Origin: Streptomyces sp. NBC_00306
GTDB lineage: Bacteria; Actinomycetota; Actinomycetes; Streptomycetales; Streptomycetaceae
Direction of reading: 5' to 3'
DNA length: 64,000 nucleotides
NCBI RefSeq assembly: GCF_036169555.1
Contig: NZ_CP108032.1
Location: 7,812,001-7,876,000, forward strand
Shown in pieces: positions 1 to 7,955 of this stretch. The notes below the pieces were generated by a model that saw only the letters and a program-made list of their open reading frames with translations, did no database searches and was not told where the DNA came from. Every line of letters starts with the position of its first letter. Position 1 is the stretch's first letter. Both the position numbers and the translations under genes were made by a program.

Positions 1-776
1 CCGAACATGATGCCGTCGCGGGGCAGGCCGACCTCGGTGAGGAAGCGCCGGGTGGGCTCGTGCACGAGCGCCGCCGGCAGGGCCGACGCTTCGATGCGCA
101 CCATCTCGTCCGGACCGAACTCGTCGTCCAACAACCCGATGGGCAGGTCCAGTCGAAGGCCCTGGCCCGGTCCGGCGACCAGAGCCAGCGGCCGGATCAC
201 AGCAGCGATCCGCCAGAAGGCGGGAAGGGGATGCTCCCACTCCGACGGCGGGTGCACTGTGCCCCAACCCTCGTGGCCCCAGTCCTCGTCGGTGAAGGCC
301 GACATCAGCAGACGTGATGCCTCTGCCACCGCGTCGGGTCCGGTCCGGCCGGCCAGTGCGGCGAACCTCCCCCGCGTCGACTGGAAGTCGTCCACGTGCT
401 CGAGGAACCGTGCCAGCGCGTCGAGGGAGGGGGCGAGAGGGATCACGTCGATCAGGCCCGGCGATTTCTCGAAGAGGTCCATGCTGAAGACCCGCCCGCT
501 GGCGCCGTCGAGGACGACCTCCTGAGCGTCGTACTCGTCGATCCGAAGATGTCCGATCAGCAGCAGGTCCGCGATGTACGGATCGAGCTGGGCAGGGTCA
601 GCTCCCTCGGCGAGCAGCGCAGGAACGGAGACCACCCGGGACTCGGCCAGCGGTGCGAAACGGATCAGCCGATGCTCCGCGGGCAGTCCGGTCCTGGTGA
701 GGCGGCGGCGGGTCGCCTCGTGCGTGATGGACGCAGGAAGTGCGTGCGCGGGCACGACGAAGTCGGTTGTGGACAT
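1..776 (-). CDS. SUKH-4-type immunity protein, tandem, cut by left edge
   Basis: Reading left from ATG 776, 258 codons stay open to the window edge, so the C-terminus is missing. The protein begins MSTTDFVVPAHALPAS. A motif of the type H-E-x-T-R-R-x-L-T-x-x-G-L-P occurs twice: near residue 20, and again as HEPTRRFLTEVGLPRDG just before the edge. The protein is therefore at least two copies of one fold in tandem. The motif and the acidic middle (tryptophan-rich patch DEDWGHEGW) fit the SUKH-4 group seen in many Streptomyces proteins. SUKH proteins are known as toxin antidotes in contact-dependent and polymorphic toxin loci; no toxin gene is visible here. The start is preceded by GGGGGATCC, only a moderate ribosome site. 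The family is recognised from memory, so a divergent SUKH subgroup is equally possible. Confidence 0.7.
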   Translation of the reverse strand, partial: MSTTDFVVPAHALPASITHEATRRRLTRTGLPAEHRLIRFAPLAESRVVSVPALLAEGADPAQLDPYIADLLLIGHLRIDEYDAQEVVLDGASGRVFSMDLFEKSPGLIDVIPLAPSLDALARFLEHVDDFQSTRGRFAALAGRTGPDAVAEASRLLMSAFTDEDWGHEGWGTVHPPSEWEHPLPAFWRIAAVIRPLALVAGPGQGLRLDLPIGLLDDEFGPDEMVRIEASALPAALVHEPTRRFLTEVGLPRDGIMF

Positions 777-875
777 GGATCCCCCGTGGTGGTGACGTGC
801 GGTCTCTCGACGATCACCACGATAGGAGCCGCCACTGACAACGGGGGTGGCGGTGGGCTGCCGGAGCGATGAAGC

Positions 876-1253
876 TCAGTTCTTCGTCTGGAGTGTTCTG
901 CCCTGCGCGAGTTGGATCCGTCGGGCGCGGACATGGTCGCGCACGGTGGAGTACGAGGCGCAGGTGAATCCGTGCTCGGTCTTCAGCCGTTCGAGAATCA
1001 CCTTGATGGTGTACCGGTGTTCCGGAGGGCGGGTCTGCTCTTCCAGCAGCATCAGGTCGATCGGCGTCTTCACCGGATCCAGCAGGCTGCGGGGGCGTTC
1101 CTTCGCGCGTGCCGGTTCGGGCAGCGACAGGGCGGCGGCCACGGTGGCCTGCGATACCCGGTTCCGCGCGGCGAGTACGTGGACGGGTAACCCGGGGTTG
1201 TTCCGGCGGTCCTGGCGGATCCGGTCGAGGATCCATTCTCGTGACCTGTACAC
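876..1253 (-). pseudogene. IS21-type IstA transposase N-terminal remnant
   Basis: The last 125 codons of the fused frame contain a helix-turn-helix-like stretch (REWILDRIRQDRRNNPG, then RNRVSQATVAAALSLP). These are followed by LLDPVKTPIDLMLLEE and ASYSTVRDHVRARR. In IS21 IstA proteins the N-terminal HTH is followed by a lysine/aspartate segment of the type LDPYKPYI and by the very conserved SYSTVRDYVR. The DDE catalytic core and IstB are absent, and the frame ends at 876. This is a remnant, not a working element. No flanking terminal repeats were recognised. Confidence 0.55.
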
Positions 1254-2501
1254 GATGGCTCCGGAGAGGCTGGCGCGTGTGCCGCGCGGGAAGGTCGGCT
1301 CAGGTGCGGTGGACAGGCCGTGGACGACACGGCCTTTCCACCGCACATGGTTGGAGCTTGTCAGAACACCCGGTCGCTGGTGGTGACAAAGGCACATCGG
1401 CCGGCCGCACACTCCAGTGCCATCCAGTGCCATCCGGTGCTCGGGCTCGGTGAACTCGGCCACCGCGTGCGGCTCAACCGCGCGTTCGGCTCGGGCGTAC
1501 GGGACGAGGACCACCTCACGGCACGTGCACGGTGCGCGAGCCTGAGGGTGCGCCGCGGCAGGGACATCGGCTGGGATCACCACATGTGAGTACCGACCGC
1601 ACCCGGCACCGGCAACTGACCGGCAGAAAGAGCGGGGGAGGAGCGTGGCGGCGGCTAGGGGGGCGTCAGGTGTCTTCGGGCCGGCGACCGGCCCGCCGAG
1701 CTCCGTGCAATAGGCGATCGTCGCATCGTCCGCTGCCACCGACAGGCGCACCTCCTCCTGCCGGACACGACGGATGATCTCGGCGGGTCCGCACGACGCC
1801 GACACGTCCAGAACCTCCGGCCAGTCGGCGAGCCGGAACGGGTCCACGATACGGGCGGCCCCATTGCTGAGCAGGGCGGCACCGGTCAGCTCGGAGATCG
1901 GACAGCTTCCGGTGATCGCCTCGTCGGCCGCGCGCGGGTCGTCCTTGGCCACCCAGAAGCCGCCCCGCCGATTCCGATGGGCGCGAAGGTCCCGCAGGAG
2001 TCGCTGGTGCTCGTTGCTGTCCGCCGCGGCCTCGAGTGCGGGCTCGTACTCCCCGCTGATGATCACCTCACGGGGATCGGACACGACGAGCGGCTCACCG
2101 TGCGCTCGGTCGAGCACGAGGAACGAGTCACCGAGAACGAGATACTCGACATGACCGCCGGACTGACCGCCGGACTGACCGCCGGACACACGCAGGACGG
2201 CGACGGTCGCCGACGGGCTGATGGGGTCGGTGACGTCACAGGTGTTCCGGTGGTGGTCCGTCACCTCCTCGATGGCCTCGGCGAGGAGGGCGGAAAGAGA
2301 ACGGTCCCCCGTGAGTGACAGGAGGCCGAGCAGGCTGCCGCCCAAGTGGCCGGCGTACCATGCCACGCCGTGTCGGCAGACGGATTCGCTGCCGGGGATA
2401 CCGGCGCCGTCGATCAGTACTGCTGCGGTCGGTACGGCGCCGGTGAAGTCCTCGTTCGCCCGGCCGTCCCACGCCGCACCACTCGCCATCGTCACGCGCA
2501 T
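876..2501 (-). CDS. PP2C-like phosphatase-fold protein reading through into a transposase fragment
   Basis: ATG 2501 (MRVTMASGAA) has GGGAGG eight bases upstream, so longer in-frame starts are rejected. Residues 1-268 look like a PP2C-superfamily protein: WDGRANEDF near the start, LIDGAG at 29, a middle strand VLGDSFLVLDRA, and a C-terminal DDATIAYCTELGG where relatives usually stop. Here no stop follows. The frame continues through about 145 residues of low-quality sequence and then about 125 residues resembling the start of an IS21 IstA transposase. The chimera is 541 aa. A 12-bp in-frame repeat gives SGGQSGGQSGG at about residue 106. The first domain may still fold and act on phosphoserine or phosphothreonine, although the usual metal-binding Asp set is not obvious. 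The long tail most likely reflects an ancient insertion or deletion that removed the natural stop. Confidence 0.6.
   Translation of the reverse strand: MRVTMASGAAWDGRANEDFTGAVPTAAVLIDGAGIPGSESVCRHGVAWYAGHLGGSLLGLLSLTGDRSLSALLAEAIEEVTDHHRNTCDVTDPISPSATVAVLRVSGGQSGGQSGGHVEYLVLGDSFLVLDRAHGEPLVVSDPREVIISGEYEPALEAAADSNEHQRLLRDLRAHRNRRGGFWVAKDDPRAADEAITGSCPISELTGAALLSNGAARIVDPFRLADWPEVLDVSASCGPAEIIRRVRQEEVRLSVAADDATIAYCTELGGPVAGPKTPDAPLAAATLLPRSFCRSVAGAGCGRYSHVVIPADVPAAAHPQARAPCTCREVVLVPYARAERAVEPHAVAEFTEPEHRMALDGTGVCGRPMCLCHHQRPGVLTSSNHVRWKGRVVHGLSTAPEPTFPRGTRASLSGAIVYRSREWILDRIRQDRRNNPGLPVHVLAARNRVSQATVAAALSLPEPARAKERPRSLLDPVKTPIDLMLLEEQTRPPEHRYTIKVILERLKTEHGFTCASYSTVRDHVRARRIQLAQGRTLQTKN
2152..2187. 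repeat. 12-bp in-frame tandem repeat, three exact copies
   Basis: TGACCGCCGGAC occurs three times head to tail. On the minus strand it encodes the SGGQ/SGGH repeats of the PP2C-like protein. Because 12 is a multiple of three, copy-number change would keep the frame. Confidence 0.85.
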
Positions 2502-2784
2502 GCGCCGCGCCTCCCGTCGGTCGGGGGTCGACCTTATATCTGCCGACCTGCTGCGGAGTTCATCTCCAGCCGTGGCAAGGACCGCGGTCGGAGTGTCACC
2601 GGGGCCGCGGCCCAACAGCAGCGAAAGCCCGCCGCCGCCATCGTGAACCCCCGCGAGACGATGCTGCTGCCGTACGTCAGCCGGTATGCGGTGCCGCGGG
2701 TGAGCAGCGCTGTGGCGGGGCGGTGCCGCCCCGCCCCGCCACGCGGCGAGGACGGGGGCGCACACACGAACCGGGGATCCGGCG

Positions 2785-3384
2785 TCAGCGGGACTGAAGG
2801 GCGTCCAGGCCGACAGCCTGAGCCATGGCGAGTCTGCGGTCGACGTCGGGGGACAGGATGTCCAGTACGTAACTGTCCCGGAGCCCGAACCTCTTGTTCA
2901 CCGACATGACCTCACGGTCGCCGGCCGTGAAGTCGAAGTGGTACGGCCAGGCGAAGGGCAGCCAGTCGGTGAAAGGGATCACGTTCCAGACCCGCCGCAG
3001 GACGGCGACGAACATGTTCCGTTCCTTCCCGGCCGATTCGACCGCGCCCGGCTGCTGCAAATGCCAGGTCGAGCGCAGCAGGGAAGCGGCGAAGTTCTTG
3101 CGGAACAGGCCGATCACGTTCTCCGACGCGTCCGTCACGTCGTACGTGGCTCCCACGTCGAGGACCTGACGGGCCTTGAAGGCGAACAGGACCTGCCGTC
3201 TGGAGTCATCCGTGTAGAACGTGACCCGTTCCCTGAACGCCAGCCTCTTCTGCTCGGCGAAGGCCACAACCTCGCCCTCCGAGCCGTCCGGTTCGGCCAC
3301 CGTCACCACGTACCGGTTGCCCATCAGGGTCAGCTTCTGCTGGACGAGGAAACGCTGCCGCGCCTGGAGGTCCGAGATGTCCAC
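2785..3384 (-). CDS. LURP-one/scramblase-like (Tubby C2 fold) protein
   Basis: The 199-aa product starts at GTG 3384 (VDISDLQARQRFLVQQK), which has AGGAG seven bases upstream. The next upstream ATG (3423) has only an abutting AAGG and is disfavoured. The chain QKLTLMGNRYVV, then FAEQKRLAFRERVTFYTDD, RRQVLFAFKAR, YDVTDASENVIGLFRKNF has the alternating strand pattern of LURP-one-related proteins: beta-strands such as F-x-A-K, followed by Y-x-V-x-D and G-x-x-x-K. The last 60 residues (WNVIPFTDWLPFAWPYHF) are aromatic and may contact membrane. No signal peptide or clear membrane helix. The family is structurally related to phospholipid scramblases and Tubby proteins; its bacterial role is unknown. 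Stands alone between the PP2C gene and a divergent small membrane protein. Confidence 0.65.
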   Translation of the reverse strand: MDISDLQARQRFLVQQKLTLMGNRYVVTVAEPDGSEGEVVAFAEQKRLAFRERVTFYTDDSRRQVLFAFKARQVLDVGATYDVTDASENVIGLFRKNFAASLLRSTWHLQQPGAVESAGKERNMFVAVLRRVWNVIPFTDWLPFAWPYHFDFTAGDREVMSVNKRFGLRDSYVLDILSPDVDRRLAMAQAVGLDALQSR

Positions 3385-3588
3385 GAGTTCGCTCCTGTTC
3401 GCTGTGTGCCGGGACGTCGCCATCCTTGCCGTACCGGCGCGGCCGCAGAGTCCCCCGAAAGTCCCTGTGGGGAACGACGAACGGACGATGGGGACGGGGT
3501 CTTTCGGAGGCTGTGCCGGCCGCGCCCGGTTCACGAACCTTGCTGTCACGCCGGGAGAACGGCGGTCGGGCAAGCGAAGGAGCCGGAA

Positions 3589-3969
3589 GTGAGCAAGGCA
3601 GTGAAGGTCGGTCTGTGGGTCGTCGGCGTTCTCGTGGTGCTGGTGGTGGCCGGGCTGGGCATCGGGGGATACCTGCTGTACGACAAGCTGGACGAGGGAA
3701 GCATCACCGAGGAGACCTACGCCTCGATCCACGTCGGACAGGCGGAGTCCGACGTGGTGAGGCAGCTGCCGCGGCAGCAGTCGGACCTGGCCATGGCGGC
3801 GGTCGAGGAGACACCCGCTCCGCCGAAGGGTGCCGACTGCCGCTACCACGCGGCAAAGATCGACGCTGCCTCGGACTCCGTACCCGTCCACCGCTTCTGC
3901 TTTGCCCCGTTGACCGGTCTCCCGCACAGTTGCCGGGGAGTTGTCACTCCAGGGTGGTCTTCTCGGTGA
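3589..3969 (+). CDS. Small membrane-anchored extracytoplasmic protein, paralogue of the kinase tail
   Basis: 126 aa. GTG 3589 follows AAGGAG with a six-base spacer. Residues 7-30 form one membrane helix (VGLWVVGVLVVLVVAGLGIG) with the rest predicted outside. The outer part has TYASIHVGQAESDVV, GADCRY and HRFCF. The same order of motifs (TYHSVALGQNREQVE, GAGCSY, YRFCF) is found in the C-terminal 130 residues of the histidine kinase at 4630-6363, so the two are paralogues. After HRFCFA the sequences part company: the kinase tail continues VDGTLIEKKQ, whereas this protein ends in an unrelated 20 residues. Its last 26 bases overlap the convergent response-regulator gene, so the end looks secondary. 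Two conserved Cys suggest a disulfide. Function unknown; a ligand-sensing module is an inference from the kinase link. Confidence 0.7.
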   Translation: MSKAVKVGLWVVGVLVVLVVAGLGIGGYLLYDKLDEGSITEETYASIHVGQAESDVVRQLPRQQSDLAMAAVEETPAPPKGADCRYHAAKIDAASDSVPVHRFCFAPLTGLPHSCRGVVTPGWSSR

Positions 3970-4633
3970 GTTTGCCACCGGCGAGCGGGACGAGCCGTGC
4001 ATCGTGCGCCAGGATGGCGGCTTGGACCCGGTTACCGCAGTCCAGCTTGGCGAGGATCCGGCTGACGTGGGTTTTGACGGTGCCCTCTCCCATGAACAGC
4101 GCCCGGGCGATCTCCGCATTCGACGCCCCGCCACCGAGCAGCACGAGGACCTCCCGCTCCCGGTCGGTGAGGACCTTTAGCCGTCGTTTCGCCTCGTGTT
4201 CGCGGTTGTCCTCGGGTCCGACGTACCTGTCGATGACCTGTCGCGTGACCTGCGGCGAGAGAATGGCCTGGCCTTGCGCGGCAGCGCGGACACCCTGCGC
4301 GAGTTCGATCGGCGGGGTGTCCTTGAGCAGGAATCCGGCCGCGCCGGCGCGCAGGGCTCTGGCGACGTGCTCGTCCTCGCCGAAGGTGGTGAGCATGACC
4401 ACCTGCGTGCTCGAGCCCAGTTCGGTGATCTCCGCCACGGCGGTCAGTCCGTCCAGCTTCGGCATCCGGATGTCGAGCAGGAGGACGTCGGGGCGGTGAC
4501 GGCGGATCAGCTCGACGGCTTCGTGGCCGTCCCCGCCCTCTCCGACGATCTCGATGTCTCCGGCTGTCTCCAGCACAAGCCGTATGCCCGTTCTGATCAG
4601 GGCTTCGTCGTCCACGAGGACCACTCGGATCAC
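3944..4633 (-). CDS. NarL/FixJ-family response regulator
   Basis: 229 aa. Receiver domain from residue 1: VVLVDDEALIRTG with acidic pair DDE, phosphoacceptor Asp in LLLDIRMPKLDG (about 54), T in MLTTF, and K in FLLKD (about 104). C-terminal LuxR-type helix-turn-helix: LTDREREVLVLLGGGASNAEIARAL, then EGTVKTHVSRILAKL. It is the DNA-binding partner of the kinase encoded just upstream: the kinase stop TGA overlaps this GTG start (GTGA), a classic translational coupling. The 3' end overlaps the convergent small membrane gene by 26 bp. Targets are unknown. The neighbouring ABC ATPase stub suggests the pair may once have controlled an exporter, as is common for this class in Streptomyces. Confidence 0.95.
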   Translation of the reverse strand: MIRVVLVDDEALIRTGIRLVLETAGDIEIVGEGGDGHEAVELIRRHRPDVLLLDIRMPKLDGLTAVAEITELGSSTQVVMLTTFGEDEHVARALRAGAAGFLLKDTPPIELAQGVRAAAQGQAILSPQVTRQVIDRYVGPEDNREHEAKRRLKVLTDREREVLVLLGGGASNAEIARALFMGEGTVKTHVSRILAKLDCGNRVQAAILAHDARLVPLAGGKLTEKTTLE

Positions 4634-6363
4634 CGTTGGCCTCCCGGGCTGGGGATCTCATCAGGGATGGGGATCTGCTTCTTCTCGATCAGGGTCCCGT
4701 CGACGAAGCAGAAACGGTACACGGCGGTTGGGTCGGACCGGCCGCCGGGCGCGGTGAACACGTAGCTGCATCCGGCGCCGGCGGGAACGGCCGGTTCATC
4801 GGCGGTGACCGTTTCCCGGGCGAGAGGGCTGCTGTCGCCGATCTGCTGTTCGACCTGCTCCCGGTTCTGGCCCAGGGCGACGGAATGGTACGTCGCTGGC
4901 GGGATCGTCCGCATCTCCCGTGTCCACGACCACAGTTCGTAGCCGAGCAGGGCGACGGCGCCCAGGAGGAGGACGAGCACCCCGGCCACGACGATCAGCA
5001 CGATCTTCGTGGAGTCCTTCATCCCACGACGCGGCCCGGCTGCCGGGAGCGCGGGAAGTCCGATACCCCCTTCTCCGGCCTGCGTTGTCCCTACGTCGGC
5101 CCACGCGCCGTCCGGTCCTGCGCCGTGCGACCACGCAGGATCGGCACCCGCACCCGTCAACTCCGTACCGCCAAGCGGTTCTACCGCCGCCGGGTGCGGC
5201 GGCCGGGTGAGCGGGGTCGTCGGCAGTTGCGCGGTCACGACGAACCGGGCGCCGTGTTCCTCACGGCCGGCGCTGAACGTGCCACCGGCCAGACGTACCC
5301 GCTCACGCAACCCGACCAGTCCGAGACCGGTCCCGGGGGCTCGGGGCGTAGTCGGACCGTCGCGAGGCAACTCGCTGGAGACCTGCACGCGGACCTGCGC
5401 CGCATCCCGGTCCACGCTGATCAGAGTGGGGGATCGCGGGGCGTGTTTGTGGGCGTTGGTGAGTGCCTCGCGTGCGACCCGGTGGACCGCTCGGCGCGTG
5501 TGGGCGTCGATGCCTGCCAGGTCGTCGCCGCTCCAGCGCAGTTCGACCGGCAGGCCGCCGTGGCGAGACGCCTCGACCAGCCCCTCCAGGTCGGCGCGGG
5601 TGCCCAGATCGTCGTCGGGTCCTTCGGAGTTTCGCGGCTGTGCGTCGACCCGGAGGATGCCGAGGATCCCGCGCAGCTCGTCGAGAGCGGTTTTCGCGGT
5701 CGTACGGACCAGTGCGGCCTCCTTGCCCATGTCCGGCCCGCCTGCCTGAGTGCGCATCTCCAGAGCGCCGGCATACAACGCGATGAGGCTCAGCCGGTGG
5801 CCGAGGAGGTCATGCATCTCGCCGGCGATCCGTGTCCGTTCCTGCAGTACCGCCTGGGCGTGGCTGAGGCGGTGGGCCTGCTCGAGAAGGGCGTTGCGTT
5901 CCCGGAGCGTGGAGAGGCGGCTCGCCCGTTCACCTGCGACGACTCCCAGCCCCGCCGGCAACAGAAGGAGGAGGACCAGGGACGTCGCAGCGCCGATCGC
6001 GGTGATCTCCCACGAGTCCTCGTCGGACCAGACGAAGGGGACGGCCAGGACGAGAGCGGAGGCGAGCCCGAGTACGCCTGCTCTGCGGGGCGAAGGCCCG
6101 ACGCGGCGCCCCACCCCGTAGGCGACCATCGGCAGCGCGAACAGTATGGCCAGCGATGCGGGCAGCACGCTCACCGACAGCAGGGCGAGCGACGGCCAGA
6201 CCCACCGTGCCGGCAACGCGGCCGCGATCACGGCACCGGCTGCCGCACTCAGTGCCGGTCCGCCGTCGGAGAGGACGAACGCCGCCGCGAACGCGACGGC
6301 GGCCAGGACGACTTGCCGAACCTTCGTCCGCCGGCCGGCGGTGCGCAGTCGCGCCCGGGCCAT
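4630..6363 (-). CDS. Sensor histidine kinase with C-terminal membrane/extracytoplasmic domain
   Basis: 577 aa from ATG 6363 (MARARLRTAG); the upstream ATG 6408 is possible but neither start has a strong ribosome site. Residues 18-150 hold several membrane helices (VVLAAVAFAAAFVLS, LALLSVSVLPASLAILFALP, SALVLAVPFVW, TSLVLLLLLPAGLGVV). A HisKA_3 helix follows with EMHDLLGHRLSL, the His phosphorylation site. The ATP-binding part has EALTNAHKHA and GTGLGLVGLRERV. After a flexible linker of about 75 residues the frame goes on, without a stop, into MKDSTKIVLIVVAG: a further membrane helix and an outer domain with GAGCSY and YRFCF, matching the separate protein at 3589. The internal ATG 5022 lacks a good ribosome site, which favours a true fusion. 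Translationally coupled to the response regulator by GTGA. Confidence 0.85.
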   Translation of the reverse strand: MARARLRTAGRRTKVRQVVLAAVAFAAAFVLSDGGPALSAAAGAVIAAALPARWVWPSLALLSVSVLPASLAILFALPMVAYGVGRRVGPSPRRAGVLGLASALVLAVPFVWSDEDSWEITAIGAATSLVLLLLLPAGLGVVAGERASRLSTLRERNALLEQAHRLSHAQAVLQERTRIAGEMHDLLGHRLSLIALYAGALEMRTQAGGPDMGKEAALVRTTAKTALDELRGILGILRVDAQPRNSEGPDDDLGTRADLEGLVEASRHGGLPVELRWSGDDLAGIDAHTRRAVHRVAREALTNAHKHAPRSPTLISVDRDAAQVRVQVSSELPRDGPTTPRAPGTGLGLVGLRERVRLAGGTFSAGREEHGARFVVTAQLPTTPLTRPPHPAAVEPLGGTELTGAGADPAWSHGAGPDGAWADVGTTQAGEGGIGLPALPAAGPRRGMKDSTKIVLIVVAGVLVLLLGAVALLGYELWSWTREMRTIPPATYHSVALGQNREQVEQQIGDSSPLARETVTADEPAVPAGAGCSYVFTAPGGRSDPTAVYRFCFVDGTLIEKKQIPIPDEIPSPGGQR

Positions 6364-6765
6364 GCCGATCTCGGTGCGTATCCGGCGTCGGCCGGGGAAG
6401 TTCGCCATGCACCGGAACGGTATGGCATCGGTCCGCTGCTCCGGTCTGCCGATCGGCCCTCCCCGCGCGCCGATCGGCATACGTCCGGAATCCCGGACCG
6501 GACCCATCGGCAGACGCGCTCTCCCGTGCGGATTCCCTGCCGTTCCCGCCATGTTGCGGCGCCGGCAAGTCCACCCTGATGCGCACCGCACTCGGGCTCG
6601 TTCTGCCCGACAGCGGCCGGGTCGGCTTCGGTGGCGTGCCCATCGGGCGACTCGGCTCATCGCAGCGACCCTTCGATGAGAGGGAGGGCACAGGGTGTTC
6701 CTCCGGGGCAGCTCAGGAGCCTCTCCGCGGAAAACGGATGTACGCGACACGGCCCGCCCGGCAGC
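6364..6765. other. Gap upstream of the kinase and ADP-ribosylglycohydrolase genes
   Basis: About 400 bp between divergent genes. It holds the ABC ATPase stub (6555-6655) and must hold both promoters, but no -10/-35 pair stands out. The 6470-6540 part is rich in CGATCGG/CCGATCGG words (ctgccgatcggcc, gcgccgatcggca), an imperfect repeated palindrome. Confidence 0.5.
6555..6655 (+). pseudogene. ABC transporter ATP-binding subunit stub (Walker A)
   Basis: One frame reads C-GAGKSTLMRTALGLVLPDSG, then RVGFGGVPIGRL: a Walker A (P-loop) with the strand and turn that follow it in drug- and bacitracin-type ABC ATPases (usual form NGAGKSTLMRxxLGLxxPDSG). The normal N-terminus, the Q-loop, the signature LSGGQ and Walker B are absent, and no stop-to-stop gene fits. 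The first Gly of the P-loop is replaced by Cys at the break. This is a remnant of about 33 codons. Confidence 0.7.
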
Positions 6766-7671
6766 ATGGCGACCATGACTGCCACTCCTGCGCGAGCCGA
6801 TCGCGAAGCCGCCCGCCGCAGCCTCGAAGGCCTCGCTCTCGGGGACGCGTTCGGGGAGCGCTGGTTCCCTCTCTTTCGTGAGCGGGAGCGGGCCGCCGAC
6901 GAGATCCGGGCCCGGCGCACGCCCGAGGAACCCGAATGGCACTGGACCGATGACACCGCGATGGCTCTCGCCGTCCATCAAGTGCTGGACCGCTTCGGCG
7001 AGATCGACCAGGAGCGGCTTGCGGCCTGCTTCGCGCTCACCTTCGACGCGGATCAAGGCCGCGGCTACGGCCACGGCATGCACCTCCTCCTGCCGAGACT
7101 GCTCGACGATCCGGCGAGCTGGCGCCGTCACGCGCCCGAACTCTTCGACGGCGGCAGTCTCGGCAACGGCGCCGCCATGCGGGTCGCACCGCTGGGCGCC
7201 TGGTTTGCCGCCGACCTCGAACTGGTCACACGTCAGGCCGAGTTGTCGGCCCGGGTGACCCATGCGCACCCCGACGGGGTGGCCGGCGCGGTGGCGGTGG
7301 CCACGGCCGCGGCCCTGTCGACCCGCGGTGAACTGACCATCCGGTCCGTCGCCGACCGCACGCCGCCCGGTCCGGTCCGTGACGGTCTCCTCCGGGCCGC
7401 CAGGCTCCCCTTCACCACCGCGCCGTGGAAGGCGGCGGACCTCCTCGGCAACGGACAGCGCATCCGCGCCGACGACACGGTCGCGTTCGCCGTCTGGACA
7501 GCCGCGCGCCACCAGGACGACCTGGAGGCGGCGCTGTGGTCCACGGCCGAAGGCCTCGGCGACGTGGACACGACGTGCGCGATCACGGGCGGGATCGTGG
7601 GGGCGCGTACGGGCGTGGACGAGGTGCCGCCTGAGTGGCTGGCACGCCGCGAGGCACTTCCCATCGGCTGA
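6766..7671 (+). CDS. ADP-ribosylglycohydrolase family protein
   Basis: 301 aa from ATG 6766 (MATMTATPAR; the ATG at 6775 is equally plausible). The family removes ADP-ribose from proteins or from ADP-ribosylated ligands using two Mg ions. Visible metal-site motifs are EGLALGDAFGERW at about 22, WHWTDDTAM at about 60 (three consecutive ligands T-D-D), and near the end GLGDVDTTCAITGGIVGAR, the D-x-D-T motif of the second metal site. SLGNGAAMRVAPLG at about 135 is the usual glycine-rich loop. Length is normal for the family. No partner toxin or transferase is nearby, so the substrate cannot be inferred. Confidence 0.9.
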   Translation: MATMTATPARADREAARRSLEGLALGDAFGERWFPLFRERERAADEIRARRTPEEPEWHWTDDTAMALAVHQVLDRFGEIDQERLAACFALTFDADQGRGYGHGMHLLLPRLLDDPASWRRHAPELFDGGSLGNGAAMRVAPLGAWFAADLELVTRQAELSARVTHAHPDGVAGAVAVATAAALSTRGELTIRSVADRTPPGPVRDGLLRAARLPFTTAPWKAADLLGNGQRIRADDTVAFAVWTAARHQDDLEAALWSTAEGLGDVDTTCAITGGIVGARTGVDEVPPEWLARREALPIG

Positions 7672-7758
7672 GAGGCCCCGGGGGCCGTGGGAGACAGGCC
7701 TCGTCCGCTGCCGCGCTGGTCAGGTCGCACCCCGAGGTCGGGCCCCACCACCCTCTGT

Positions 7759-7929
7759 TCAGGCGGTGGTGGTGAGGCCGACGGCGGAAGTCGCGGTCAG
7801 GACGAGGGCAGCCTGGTCGACTTCCATGTCGTTGCCGGCGGTGAAAACCCGGACGGCCTCGGTGATGCCGTCGGTGTGGAGCAGCAGGCTCACCGACGGC
7901 TCGAGGTGCAGGTTCGGGCTGTCGATCAC
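7759..7929 (-). CDS. Possible short protein, 56 aa
   Basis: A GTG-started minus-strand frame (VIDSPNLHLEPSVSLLLHTDG...) ends TGA at 7759. Its codons are strongly G/C in third position with few rare codons. LLLHTDGITEA resembles the LLLYTDGVTEA strand of SpoIIE-type phosphatases, but nothing else of that family is present. It could be a real small protein, a remnant or chance. GAGAG lies a few bases upstream of the start. Confidence 0.35.
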   Translation of the reverse strand: MIDSPNLHLEPSVSLLLHTDGITEAVRVFTAGNDMEVDQAALVLTATSAVGLTTTA

Positions 7930-7955
7930 ACTCTCGTGCGCAGTAAGGTCGGATC

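Noticed and set aside
2501..2765. Longer N-terminus for the PP2C-like protein
   Set aside because: The extra residues are Arg/Pro-rich with no ribosome site, whereas GGGAGG sits eight bases before ATG 2501.
3426..4499. Long plus-strand frame across the response regulator
   Set aside because: It is the antisense shadow of the regulator, kept open by GC bias.
6364..7512. Extension of the kinase frame far upstream of 6363
   Set aside because: It is antisense to the clear ADP-ribosylglycohydrolase gene and has no domain content.
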